From: Thalassobellus sp050294475
GTDB lineage: Bacteria; Bacteroidota; Bacteroidia; Flavobacteriales; Flavobacteriaceae
Reading direction: 5' to 3'
Length of the DNA stretch: 64,000 nucleotides
NCBI GenBank assembly: GCA_050294475.1
Contig: JBNKOE010000021.1
Location: forward strand, 124,001-188,000
The notes beneath the pieces were generated by a model. The model did not search any database. It saw only the letters and a list, made by a program, of their open reading frames with translations, and was not told where the DNA came from. Positions within the stretch are counted from its first letter, which is position 1, and each line of letters opens with the position of its first letter. Below are positions 28,759 through 36,583 of this stretch, one piece after another. The position numbers were made by a program, and so were the translations under genes.

Positions 28759-28986
28759 ATGACACTTCCAAAATTTATATTAGGTGATAATACTGAATTT
28801 CCAAATGCAATTTTTGTTATACATACCGAATTTCCTAGATTTATTATAAATCTTGAAGATGATGAAGTAGAATGGTTTGAAGATTTTGATGAAGAAGATC
28901 AAAAAGAGCTTGAAAGGGAAACTGAAAATGCTATAAAACTGGCTACAGATTTTTATGATAATGAAATAGCTAAATATGAAGAATAA
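28759..28986 (+). CDS. Small acidic conserved hypothetical protein
   Basis: 75 residues, unusually acidic (run VEWFEDFDEEDQKELE; about a third of residues are Asp or Glu), with no signal peptide or membrane segment, so cytoplasmic. I do not recognise a named family, though proteins of this size and composition recur in Flavobacteriaceae. It starts 16 bases after the MATE gene and probably shares its transcript. No function is proposed. Confidence 0.7.
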   Translation: MTLPKFILGDNTEFPNAIFVIHTEFPRFIINLEDDEVEWFEDFDEEDQKELERETENAIKLATDFYDNEIAKYEE

Positions 28987-29063
28987 ATTGTGTTAGGAAT
29001 TGCAGTAAAAACCCTTTTTTTGAGGAAAGATAAAAAAGATTAAAACGAAAAATCCGACTCTTC

Positions 29064-29075
29064 CGATAGCTATCG
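29064..29075. repeat. Perfect 12-base palindrome CGATAGCTATCG
   Basis: This exact self-complementary core lies between the acidic protein gene and the PAP2 gene. Palindromes with this GATAGCTATC core are frequent between genes in Bacteroidetes genomes as I recall them; whether they are terminators or REP-like repeats is unclear to me. Confidence 0.6.
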
Positions 29076-29105
29076 TGTAGGGTAACTTTCAAAAATAAAT
29101 TGTAA

Positions 29106-29678
29106 ATGATTGATCAGCTTTTAAAATACGATACAGAACTTTTTTTGTTTTTAAATAATCTTGGAACTGAAACTTGGGATGGTTTGTGGTTAATTATAAC
29201 CAACAAAATCTATTTTGGGAGTCTTTTAGGAATTATATTGTTCACATTGTTCTATAAAAAATTCGGATTAAAAGCGTTATTAATTTTAATTCTTGTTACA
29301 GCGTTAATGATTACGTTTACAGATCAAATAACCAATGTTTTTAAACGGGGTTTTGCTAGATCTAGACCTTGTGGTAATGCCGATATAATTGATCAGATGC
29401 GCTTTATTGCTATTAGATGTGGCAAATATGGCTTCTTTTCTGGTCATGCCTCAAACTCTATGGCTGTTGCTATTTTTGGAGGTTTGTTATTAAGACCATA
29501 TTATAAAAACCTTGTTTATATATTAGTTTTAATTAGTCTTATTGTTGCTTATAGTAGAATTTATATTGGAGTTCACTATCCTTTAGACATAATTTGTGGC
29601 TTAACTTTTGGATTTATTTCTGGTGTTCTATTTTATAAGTTGGGGACTTATTTACTAAAAAGATTTATTAAGAAATAA
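29106..29678 (+). CDS. PAP2 superfamily membrane phosphatase
   Basis: 190 residues with about five membrane segments. The three PAP2 motifs are complete: KX6RP (K80 to R87-P88, KRGFARSRP), SGH (112-114) and SRX5HX3D (S150-R151, H157, D161). Such enzymes remove phosphate from phosphatidic acid, phosphatidylglycerol phosphate or undecaprenyl pyrophosphate at the membrane. The substrate is not decidable here, but the convergent neighbours, a diacylglycerol kinase and an LTA-synthase-like protein, make a lipid phosphate substrate attractive. Its 3' end overlaps the kinase 3' end by 11 bases on opposite strands. Confidence 0.93.
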   Translation: MIDQLLKYDTELFLFLNNLGTETWDGLWLIITNKIYFGSLLGIILFTLFYKKFGLKALLILILVTALMITFTDQITNVFKRGFARSRPCGNADIIDQMRFIAIRCGKYGFFSGHASNSMAVAIFGGLLLRPYYKNLVYILVLISLIVAYSRIYIGVHYPLDIICGLTFGFISGVLFYKLGTYLLKRFIKK

Positions 29679-30549
29679 CTTGTAATGCTTTGTTTAAAAT
29701 AGATATGTCAATAGTATTGTTGTTAATGCTATGAGATTCTCCATCTATTTGTATTTGAAATTTATTGCTCTTCTTTTGAGATATTTTAATGTGCTTGGTT
29801 TGAAGGTACTGAACGTCTTTTAGTAAATTATGTTTTTTAAAGAGCATTAAAACACTTAGTAGTATAACTTTAAATAGGTTTGCTTTTGGTACGATTAAAA
29901 CATCTAATAATCCATCTTGTAAAGATGCTTTAGGTGTTAAGCTTATATTATAACCTAGTTCGTTTGAGTTAGAGATAAAAACCATAAATGGCTTTATATT
30001 AATTTGCTTATTGTCTATTTCAATATCAACTTCGTCAAAATTATTATCGTTTTTTAACGATTTAAAAAACGCTTTAATATAAGTAGAGAGGTTTCTAGTT
30101 TTATAGTTCTCATAATGTTTAATTACTTGGGCGTCAAACCCTATACCGCAATTGCTGAAAAAATATTCGTTATTAAGAGAACCCGTATCGATTTTCTTTA
30201 CAGTTTCTGTTTTAATTAAAGCAATAGCTTTATCAATGTTTTTGGGAATATTTAGGTTAGACGCTAAGCCGTTACCTGAGCCAAAAGGAATAATACCTAA
30301 AATGATGTTTGTATTTACTAAACAAGTAGCGACTTCATTTATAGTGCCATCGCCACCACAGGCTACTATAATATCTGCGCCTTCTTTAATGGACTCATTA
30401 GTAAGTACAGTGGCGTGTTTTTTGTAATTGGATTGTTTAATAACCAGTGTATAATCCTCCTCATTAAATTGTTTGTGAAGTAAGGGTTTGTTTATTTTGT
30501 TATTACCAGAACCTGCAATTGGGTTAACAATAAAATGGATATGTTTCAA
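29668..30549 (-). CDS. Diacylglycerol kinase / YegS-like lipid kinase
   Basis: 293 residues, cytoplasmic or peripheral membrane. The DAGK catalytic domain begins HIHFIVNPIAGSG and has the nucleotide-binding GGDGTINEV (G65-V73), then IPFGSGNGLASNLNIP and FFSNCGIGFDAQV. These enzymes phosphorylate diacylglycerol or related lipids using ATP. It is the last gene of a minus-strand unit after DUF2911 and LTA-synthase-like genes (12-base gap), which fits recycling of the diacylglycerol released by a phosphoglycerol transferase. Confidence 0.93.
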   Translation of the reverse strand: MKHIHFIVNPIAGSGNNKINKPLLHKQFNEEDYTLVIKQSNYKKHATVLTNESIKEGADIIVACGGDGTINEVATCLVNTNIILGIIPFGSGNGLASNLNIPKNIDKAIALIKTETVKKIDTGSLNNEYFFSNCGIGFDAQVIKHYENYKTRNLSTYIKAFFKSLKNDNNFDEVDIEIDNKQINIKPFMVFISNSNELGYNISLTPKASLQDGLLDVLIVPKANLFKVILLSVLMLFKKHNLLKDVQYLQTKHIKISQKKSNKFQIQIDGESHSINNNTIDISILNKALQVIS

Positions 30550-30561
30550 ATAATTATTCTT

Positions 30562-32529
30562 TTAATTTTTAAGTTCATTATTGCTGTATAAATAATCGGC
30601 TACTTGATAATATGATATGGTTTCTTTTAAAAATTCTGTTTCTAAAGGAATTTCATTTAAACTATTATCAGAGCTATTCCAATTATAAAAATCGGTTTGA
30701 AGTTGATCTCCTAAAACCATTAATTTATTATCTTTAAGTAATCCAAGTTTTCTGTAATTACCAATAAAAGCACGTCCATTTCCTTTTATTTCTAAAACAT
30801 TTTCACCAAACAAATTACTTGTATAATCCCAATTTAATAAAGCAAATAGTGTTGGAAACAAATCTATTTGAGAGCATAATTTGTCAATTTTTTTTGCTTC
30901 GGTATTTGGTGCATTGTAAATTAAAGCTGGTATGTGATAATTTTTAACATCTAAAGCCCAACGACCAGCACTACTCGCACAGTGATCTGACATAATTACA
31001 AAAACAGTATTATTATACCAAGGTTTAGTTTTGGCGTTTTTTATAAATTCACCAATAGCATAATCAGTATATTTAACAGCGCCTTGTCTGCCAGTACCTG
31101 ATGGAATATCTATTTTATTATCTGGATATGTATATGGTCTGTGGTTAGAAGTTGTCATTACAAAATCGAAAAAAGGTCGACCTTCATTATATGTTTTATC
31201 TGCTTCACTTAAAACTTTATTATAAATATCGGCATCACAAACACCCCAGGCATTTTCGTGTGTTACTTCTTCATCTTCAATATTTGTGCGTTTTGTTTTT
31301 ATATTAGAATCTAATAAAAATCCTCGACCTCTGTCAATAATATTAAAGCCATTACCACCAAAATAAGAATTCATATTATCAAAATACCCATCACCTCCAT
31401 AGAAAAAGTTGCGTTCATAACCTTGTTGTTTGAAGACTTCACCTATAGTGAAAAGATCTTGGTTGTTTTTTCGTTTAACAATACTTCTTCCTGGTGTTGG
31501 TGGAATTGAAAGTGTTATTGCTTCCATGCCTCTTACGGTTCTTGTACCTGTAGCAAAAAGGTTATTAAAGAACACACTATTGTTGACTAAAGAGTCTAGA
31601 TTAGGTGTTATGTTTTGAGTGTTTCCAAAAGTGTTAAGAAATTCTCCACTTAAACTTTCAATGCAAATAAAAATAACATTTGGTTTTAGTGGTGTGTTTA
31701 AGCTATCAGAATTTTTAATAATTCTTTTAATCTTATTTTCTGTTTCGCTAACAAAGTTAGTATTAGGTGCTTTAATTGCTTTTTTTACAGTATTAAAGGC
31801 TTCCTTATTATCAATAGTTTTGTAAAATTCTGTATAAGCTAATTCGTTATTTCTAAAAGCAGCAAAAAAGGAGTAAATACCTGTTTTAGAAATTTCGTTA
31901 TTATATCTATTGTTAAATTGTTCAGCATTTTTATTATTTATAAATAATGCAAATACACATGCTATAGTAATTAAAACTATAGAAGGCTTTAATTTTGCTT
32001 TAAATGACGCTGAATTAGTAAATGTCTCTTTGAAAATACCTTTCTTTTTAATTAGTATTATAATACCAAGAAGAACTAATAAAATAATGCCAACAAGCAG
32101 TGGTATTGGGTAAGATTCGTTAATGTTATTTATTACTTCGTAAGTGTAAATAAGATAGTCTACCGCTATAAAATTAAATCGACGTTCAAATTCTTCCCAA
32201 AATGTAATTTCAGCAAAAAAAGAAAATAGAAAAATGATGATTCCTAATGAAAAGCCAAAATAAGTTATTATTCTATCTAGTATGCTTCCATGAAGTTTAC
32301 TAGGAACAAGTAATAAATATATAATATACGGTATGGTGAAAAAAGATACGGTACCAATATCAAATAAAAATCCAATTAAAAAAGTACTTATTATATTAAG
32401 AATTGAGCTGTCTACTTGAGAAAAACTCCATATAAAAAATATTAATCGCACTAAAGAAGATAGTGTAATAAAGATTAAAATGAATGTTTTTAGTAGAGAA
32501 AAACGTTTAGGGAAAAGAGATAATTTCAT
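30562..32529 (-). CDS. LTA synthase family phosphoglycerol transferase (sulfatase fold)
   Basis: 655 residues. Residues 1-165 hold about five membrane segments; the periplasmic remainder is an alkaline-phosphatase/sulfatase fold. Visible motifs: NVIFICIESLSGEF (first metal site), GTRTVRGMEAI near residue 325 with the likely catalytic threonine, NFFYGGDGYFDNM, and VIMSDHCASSAG. LtaS-type enzymes move phosphoglycerol from phosphatidylglycerol to an acceptor and release diacylglycerol. Lipoteichoic acid is not expected in this Gram-negative, so the acceptor is unknown; periplasmic glucans or a lipid are possible. The in-frame TTG at 32544 was rejected in favour of the ATG. It lies 17 bases after the DUF2911 gene and 12 before the kinase. 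Confidence 0.92.
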   Translation of the reverse strand: MKLSLFPKRFSLLKTFILIFITLSSLVRLIFFIWSFSQVDSSILNIISTFLIGFLFDIGTVSFFTIPYIIYLLLVPSKLHGSILDRIITYFGFSLGIIIFLFSFFAEITFWEEFERRFNFIAVDYLIYTYEVINNINESYPIPLLVGIILLVLLGIIILIKKKGIFKETFTNSASFKAKLKPSIVLITIACVFALFINNKNAEQFNNRYNNEISKTGIYSFFAAFRNNELAYTEFYKTIDNKEAFNTVKKAIKAPNTNFVSETENKIKRIIKNSDSLNTPLKPNVIFICIESLSGEFLNTFGNTQNITPNLDSLVNNSVFFNNLFATGTRTVRGMEAITLSIPPTPGRSIVKRKNNQDLFTIGEVFKQQGYERNFFYGGDGYFDNMNSYFGGNGFNIIDRGRGFLLDSNIKTKRTNIEDEEVTHENAWGVCDADIYNKVLSEADKTYNEGRPFFDFVMTTSNHRPYTYPDNKIDIPSGTGRQGAVKYTDYAIGEFIKNAKTKPWYNNTVFVIMSDHCASSAGRWALDVKNYHIPALIYNAPNTEAKKIDKLCSQIDLFPTLFALLNWDYTSNLFGENVLEIKGNGRAFIGNYRKLGLLKDNKLMVLGDQLQTDFYNWNSSDNSLNEIPLETEFLKETISYYQVADYLYSNNELKN

Positions 32530-32546
32530 TGTCGCAATATACAAAG

Positions 32547-33101
32547 TTATTTTAAGGGAACAGAAACTTTTACATCATCCCAGGCCATTGTTAAGAATAA
32601 CTTATCAGTAGAATTGTCAAATGCAATAGTAAATTGTTCAACTATGTGGTCTAATTTTTCAATAGGAATATCTACATTTAACACATCGTAATTAGGATCC
32701 CACATTGGTCTCATTTCAGAATCTACACCCCAAGAATACTGTTTAGAATTAAAAATAACGGTCCAAACAGAGTCTTTTGGAACAGTCCAAAGCGTATATT
32801 TTCCAGCAGCTAACGGCATACCTGCAACTTCTAAAGGTTTATTAGTTTCAAAAGTAGTTGCTTCGTTAGCTCCTGTTCTCCAAACTTGATTGAAAGGAAC
32901 TAAGGCTCCAAATATTTCACGTCCTTTTTTGTACGGCCTATTATAAAATACTTTTAATTTTAAATCATTTAATTCGAACTTCACGGTGTCTTTAGGGCTT
33001 AATCTTTTTTCGAAGATATTTTCAACAAAAGTTGAATATAAAAACAAGCCTAGAGCTATAATTGATAAGAATATTAAAATGCGTTTTAAAAAGGTATTCA
33101 T
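32547..33101 (-). CDS. DUF2911 protein, membrane-anchored
   Basis: 184 residues with one N-terminal membrane segment or uncleaved signal (residues 8-24), so it sits in the envelope. The DUF2911 pattern is clear: LKVFYNRPYKKGREIFGALV, VWRTGANEATTFE, LAAGKYTLWTVP, WTVIFNSK..SWG. The family has no known function and is typical of Bacteroidetes. It is the first gene of the LTA-synthase-like/lipid kinase unit. A second DUF2911 domain, fused to TPRs, is encoded at 50429-51520. Confidence 0.9.
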   Translation of the reverse strand: MNTFLKRILIFLSIIALGLFLYSTFVENIFEKRLSPKDTVKFELNDLKLKVFYNRPYKKGREIFGALVPFNQVWRTGANEATTFETNKPLEVAGMPLAAGKYTLWTVPKDSVWTVIFNSKQYSWGVDSEMRPMWDPNYDVLNVDIPIEKLDHIVEQFTIAFDNSTDKLFLTMAWDDVKVSVPLK

Positions 33102-33210
33102 ACAAAGAATTTAATTAAGGTATAAAGATACTTTAAAATGTAATAATTAATAAAATTGAAACGCAGATTTCTTTAGTTTTGTTATAAGTCGTAAAAAAAA
33201 ATCTTTTTTT

Positions 33211-33236
33211 TGCAACACTCTACTTTTTTAATCGTC
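33211..33236 (+). promoter_or_regulatory. Candidate ECF-sigma promoter (TGCAAC-N16-CGTC) for the sigma operon
   Basis: TGCAAC at 33211-33216 and CGTC at 33233-33236, 16 bases apart, match the AAC ... CGT pattern of many ECF-sigma promoters. It lies 40 bases before the sigma-factor ATG and no TAnnTTTG box was seen here. Autoregulation is the natural reading but is inferred. Confidence 0.5.
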
Positions 33237-33276
33237 TTTAAAACGAACTAACTTATAACCAAAAGTAAAACCGAGT

Positions 33277-33825
33277 ATGTTTCAAGTTGACATTATAGAA
33301 AAATGTAAACAAAACAACCGAAAAGCACAAGTGCAGTTGTACAACCAGTACTGCGATGGTATGTATATTGTAGCTAAACGGTTTTTAAAAGATGCTCATG
33401 ATGCTGAAGATGTGGTTCAGGAAGCTTTTATAAAGGCTTTCACCAAATTACATCAATATAAGGCAGAAGTTACTTTTGGGGCTTGGTTAAAACGTATTGT
33501 CGTTAATAAAAGTATTGATTTTTTAAAATCTAAAAAACAACTTGTAGAGTTGGAAGAGGTGCACCTTAAAGTAATTGATACCGAAGGTGATGACAAATGG
33601 TTAGTAGATGATACTGTTACAATTACTGAAGTTAAAAGCGCTATTGATAAATTACCGGAAAAATATCAATATGTAGTAATGCTTTATTTAATTGAAGGTT
33701 ACGATCATCAAGAGATTTCAGAAATATTGAATATTTCTGAAGTCGCATCGAGAACGCAGTTATCAAGAGGGAAAACAAAATTACAAGAACTATTAATACA
33801 GAAAAGCAATGGCACAAGATATTAG
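33277..33825 (+). CDS. ECF-type RNA polymerase sigma factor
   Basis: 182 residues. Region 2 spans about 20-90 (LYNQYCDGMYIVAKRFLKDAHDAEDVVQEAFIKAF, with the DAEDVVQ core contact) and region 4 spans about 120-175 (LPEKYQYVVMLYLIEGYDHQEISEILNIS, a helix-turn-helix). Sigma region 3 is absent, as in ECF factors. The stop overlaps the start of the next gene by 17 bases, so the two are translationally coupled, the usual sign of a sigma / anti-sigma pair. The upstream gap contains a candidate ECF promoter. Confidence 0.94.
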   Translation: MFQVDIIEKCKQNNRKAQVQLYNQYCDGMYIVAKRFLKDAHDAEDVVQEAFIKAFTKLHQYKAEVTFGAWLKRIVVNKSIDFLKSKKQLVELEEVHLKVIDTEGDDKWLVDDTVTITEVKSAIDKLPEKYQYVVMLYLIEGYDHQEISEILNISEVASRTQLSRGKTKLQELLIQKSNGTRY

Positions 33826-34387
33826 AGACTTATTTAAAGCTGATAACGTGGCTTATGAAGTTATGCCAAAAAATCATCAAGAACGATTTCTTGAAAAATT
33901 GGATGAAGCTTTGCCTGTCGAGACAAAAAAGAATCCTTTTAATTGGTTACGTATTGCAGCTAGTGTTGTTTTGTTTTTAGGTTTGGGTTTTGGCGCGTAT
34001 CATTATTTTCAGCCTAATATAGAAATACCACCAAAAGTTGTGTCTAATGGAACAATAGAAACCAAAACACTTGGCGATGTTTCTCCTGGGTTAAAAAAAG
34101 TTGAAGATTATTATTTAGCAAGTATTAGTTTAGAGCTATCTAAAATGAAATACACACCCGAAACCAAAGATATTTTTGATGGGTATTTGCAACAGTTAAA
34201 TGAGTTAGATAAAGAATATAAAAGTTTATCATTTGAATTAACTGAGTCTGGTCCAACGGAGTTAACCATTAATGCGCTAATAGATAACTTGAAATTTCGT
34301 TTAAATCTTTTGTACCGTTTACGATCACAATTAAAAGAATTTAATACTTCTGAAACCAATGTTGAAGAAGTAGAACAAACTAGTTAA
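33809..34387 (+). CDS. Putative membrane anti-sigma factor
   Basis: 192 residues. A single membrane segment lies at about 47-66 (LRIAASVVLFLGLGFGAYHYF), with a short cytoplasmic N-terminus and a roughly 125-residue helical periplasmic part. The overlap with the sigma gene and the topology argue for an anti-sigma factor, but I do not see the HxxxCxxC zinc motif of ZAS anti-sigma factors. The protein would hold the sigma factor at the membrane until an envelope signal frees it. The next gene starts 11 bases later. Confidence 0.75.
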   Translation: MAQDIRDLFKADNVAYEVMPKNHQERFLEKLDEALPVETKKNPFNWLRIAASVVLFLGLGFGAYHYFQPNIEIPPKVVSNGTIETKTLGDVSPGLKKVEDYYLASISLELSKMKYTPETKDIFDGYLQQLNELDKEYKSLSFELTESGPTELTINALIDNLKFRLNLLYRLRSQLKEFNTSETNVEEVEQTS

Positions 34388-34398
34388 AAAATCAAAAA

Positions 34399-35868
34399 AT
34401 GAACAATTCAAATATAAAAATCAAACTATTTATTTTAAGTTTTCTTATTGTGGGAAGTGTTTTTTCTCAACAAAAGTTAACTAAAGTGTCTCAAGTAATT
34501 AAGGTAAATAAAGATGTTGTTGTCGATTTAAATACCAGTTATACTAATATTATTTTTGATACTTGGAATAAAGGAACTGTCGAAATTGAAGCTTTTATAG
34601 AAGGAGAAGATTTAAGTAAAGAAGAACTAGAGAAAGCTTTAAAATCATGGGAAGTAGATATTGATGCTTCTATAGATAATGTATCAATTTCTACAAAGTC
34701 AAATTCACATCATGTATGGAATTATAGTTACACATATGATAATAATGATGTTGAAGATGCTGTTTTAGATGAATTAAAATTTGTAATAGCAGATATACCA
34801 GATATTGATTTTGTAATGCCAGAATTACCTGAAATGCCAATAGCTCCAGAAATGCCTGAGTTGCCAGAATTACCAGAAGGTATTAATAAGATCCATTTTG
34901 ATTATGAAGCCTATAGAAAAGATGGTGAAAAGTATTTAGAAGAGTACACTAAAAAATTCGAATCTACTTTTGGAAAGGAATATGCTGAAAAAATGGAAGC
35001 ATGGGGTGATAAATTTGAAGAAGAATGGGGAGAGAAATATGCCGAAAAAATGGAAGCATGGGGAGAGCGTTTTGCAAAGCAAATGGAAAAGCAAGCTGAA
35101 AGAGCAGAAGCTCATGCTGAACGCGCAGAGAAGTATCGCGAATTAGCTGAGAAAAACAGAGAGCGAATGATAGCGGCTCGTGAAAGACAAGTTAAGGAAC
35201 GTGAAAAACTAGCTAAAGAACGTGAAAAGTTAGCAGAGAAAAGACGAGTAAAGGTAGAGGAACTTGTTAGTAAAGAATCTAAATCTAAAGTTAAAAAGAC
35301 GATTAGAATAAAAATACCAAAAGAAGCTAAATTAAAAATAAATGTGCGTCATGGCGAACTAGAATTTGCTTCTAATATAGATAATTTAAAAGCAAATTTA
35401 TCATACACAAAGTTTAAAGCATATAGCATTAATGGAAGTAACACTTCCATTAATGCTTCCTATTCACCAATTCATGTAAATCATTGGAATTTAGGTGAAT
35501 TAAATTTAAAGTATGTTGAAGAAGCTGATTTAGATAATGTAAAGAATTTAGTTTTAACCTCTAATTCTTCAAATATTACTGTAGGTAATTTGTTTGGTAA
35601 CGCTATTATTGATGGAAGTATTGGGGATTTAAAAATTTTAAAAATAGATGACACTTTTACTAATTTAAATGTCATCATTCAAAATAGTAATGCTGTTATT
35701 ATGCTTCCAAAAACGGGCTATAATTTACAGTATAAAGGAACGCGTTCTCATTTCTCTCACCCTAAAAAGTCTTCTAAAGAAAATGTGTCTTCGTTTTCAA
35801 ATAATAATTTAGAAAGTAATAAAACTATTGTAGTTAATGCAAAGTATAGTGATGTAGAAATGAAATAA
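34399..35868 (+). CDS. Secreted protein with Pro-rich segment, long charged coiled coil and DUF4097-like adhesin domain
   Basis: 489 residues with a signal peptide (residues 1-24, ending GSVFSQQ). A beta-rich part (about 25-125) is followed by a proline/glutamate segment (about 138-165, MPELPEMPIAPEMPELPELP) and a helical stretch (about 170-297) of charged residues, including a 19-residue tandem repeat (KYAEKMEAWGERF) and ERAEAHAERAEKYRELAEKN. Residues about 300-489 look like the DUF4097 putative adhesin beta-helix (LKINVRHGELEFASN, KLNVIIQNSNAVIMLP). It is the third gene of the sigma / anti-sigma operon, probably the operon's output or sensor. No enzymatic motif is seen. Confidence 0.8.
   Translation: MNNSNIKIKLFILSFLIVGSVFSQQKLTKVSQVIKVNKDVVVDLNTSYTNIIFDTWNKGTVEIEAFIEGEDLSKEELEKALKSWEVDIDASIDNVSISTKSNSHHVWNYSYTYDNNDVEDAVLDELKFVIADIPDIDFVMPELPEMPIAPEMPELPELPEGINKIHFDYEAYRKDGEKYLEEYTKKFESTFGKEYAEKMEAWGDKFEEEWGEKYAEKMEAWGERFAKQMEKQAERAEAHAERAEKYRELAEKNRERMIAARERQVKEREKLAKEREKLAEKRRVKVEELVSKESKSKVKKTIRIKIPKEAKLKINVRHGELEFASNIDNLKANLSYTKFKAYSINGSNTSINASYSPIHVNHWNLGELNLKYVEEADLDNVKNLVLTSNSSNITVGNLFGNAIIDGSIGDLKILKIDDTFTNLNVIIQNSNAVIMLPKTGYNLQYKGTRSHFSHPKKSSKENVSSFSNNNLESNKTIVVNAKYSDVEMK
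34975..35094 (+). repeat. 57-base in-frame tandem duplication in the coiled-coil gene
   Basis: The codons for YAEKMEAWG occur at 34981 and again at 35038, a 57-base (19-residue) period, with near-identical bases. It lengthens the coiled coil of the sigma-operon surface protein and is probably a recent duplication. Confidence 0.8.
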
Positions 35869-35904
35869 TATTTTTTTAAACTTTAATATTCAATTTATTT
35901 AAAC

Positions 35905-35926
35905 AAAAAAAACGCCTAAAAAGGCG
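35905..35926 (-). terminator. Terminator of the small beta-barrel gene (also between convergent genes)
   Basis: A CGCCT/AGGCG stem with a 4-base A loop; on the minus strand it is followed by eight Ts, and on the plus strand by a weaker CTTTCTTATTTT run. It lies about 33 bases past the 35959 gene stop and 45 past the 35868 stop, so it may work both ways. Confidence 0.75.
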
Positions 35927-35958
35927 CTTTCTTATTTTAAGTATATGCTTTTCAAAGC

Positions 35959-36435
35959 TTAGAATCTATAACGTATGCTTAATGCTATGTCAAAATCTAA
36001 ATCATCTCTATAATCTCCAAAACCTAATTCTGGTCTCGCATCTATAGAAAGTTGTAAAGGAATATCGAAATTATACTCAATTCCAATATCACCAGCTGCG
36101 AATATAAAAGTTTCATCATCTATTAAAGGTGTATCAAAACTGTAAGAACCAATACCACCACCAGCACCAACATACCAATTGAAACTACCATCAAGAGGCA
36201 TAACCCATTGGTATAAACCAGTAAGTTTAAATCCGTCATAACCAGTTCCTGTTCTCCAACCTAAATCGGCTTCCAAACGATTATTATCTCCTAAGGCACG
36301 TTGGTAAGATATTTCAGCTCCAAAGCCATCACTATCCCCTAAGCGCAATCCTATAGCATTATCAGCAATGTCTTGAGCGTTTGAGGAAAATACAAATCCG
36401 AATACAGCAATCGATAATAAAAATAAATTTTTCAT
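35959..36435 (-). CDS. Small outer-membrane beta-barrel protein
   Basis: 158 residues with a signal peptide (residues 1-20, ending SSNAQ). The rest is built of alternating glycine, aromatic and polar residues (GLRLGDSDGFGAEISYQRALG, GAGGGIGSYSFDTP) and ends ALSIRYRF, with a C-terminal aromatic residue expected for barrels. It is about the size of an eight-stranded OmpX/OmpA-like barrel, though I cannot assign a family. It faces the ECF operon convergently and has its own terminator. Confidence 0.8.
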   Translation of the reverse strand: MKNLFLLSIAVFGFVFSSNAQDIADNAIGLRLGDSDGFGAEISYQRALGDNNRLEADLGWRTGTGYDGFKLTGLYQWVMPLDGSFNWYVGAGGGIGSYSFDTPLIDDETFIFAAGDIGIEYNFDIPLQLSIDARPELGFGDYRDDLDFDIALSIRYRF

Positions 36436-36583
36436 AAATTTTAAAAGTTTTAATTTAATGTATATACGGTCGTTTTATTAAAAAAGACCATTTTTTTGTT
36501 CGATGAATTATTTTACAAAAATAACGCCAAAATTGTATTTATATTTAACATTTGGTTAGTTTTATAAACTTATTTATCAATAT

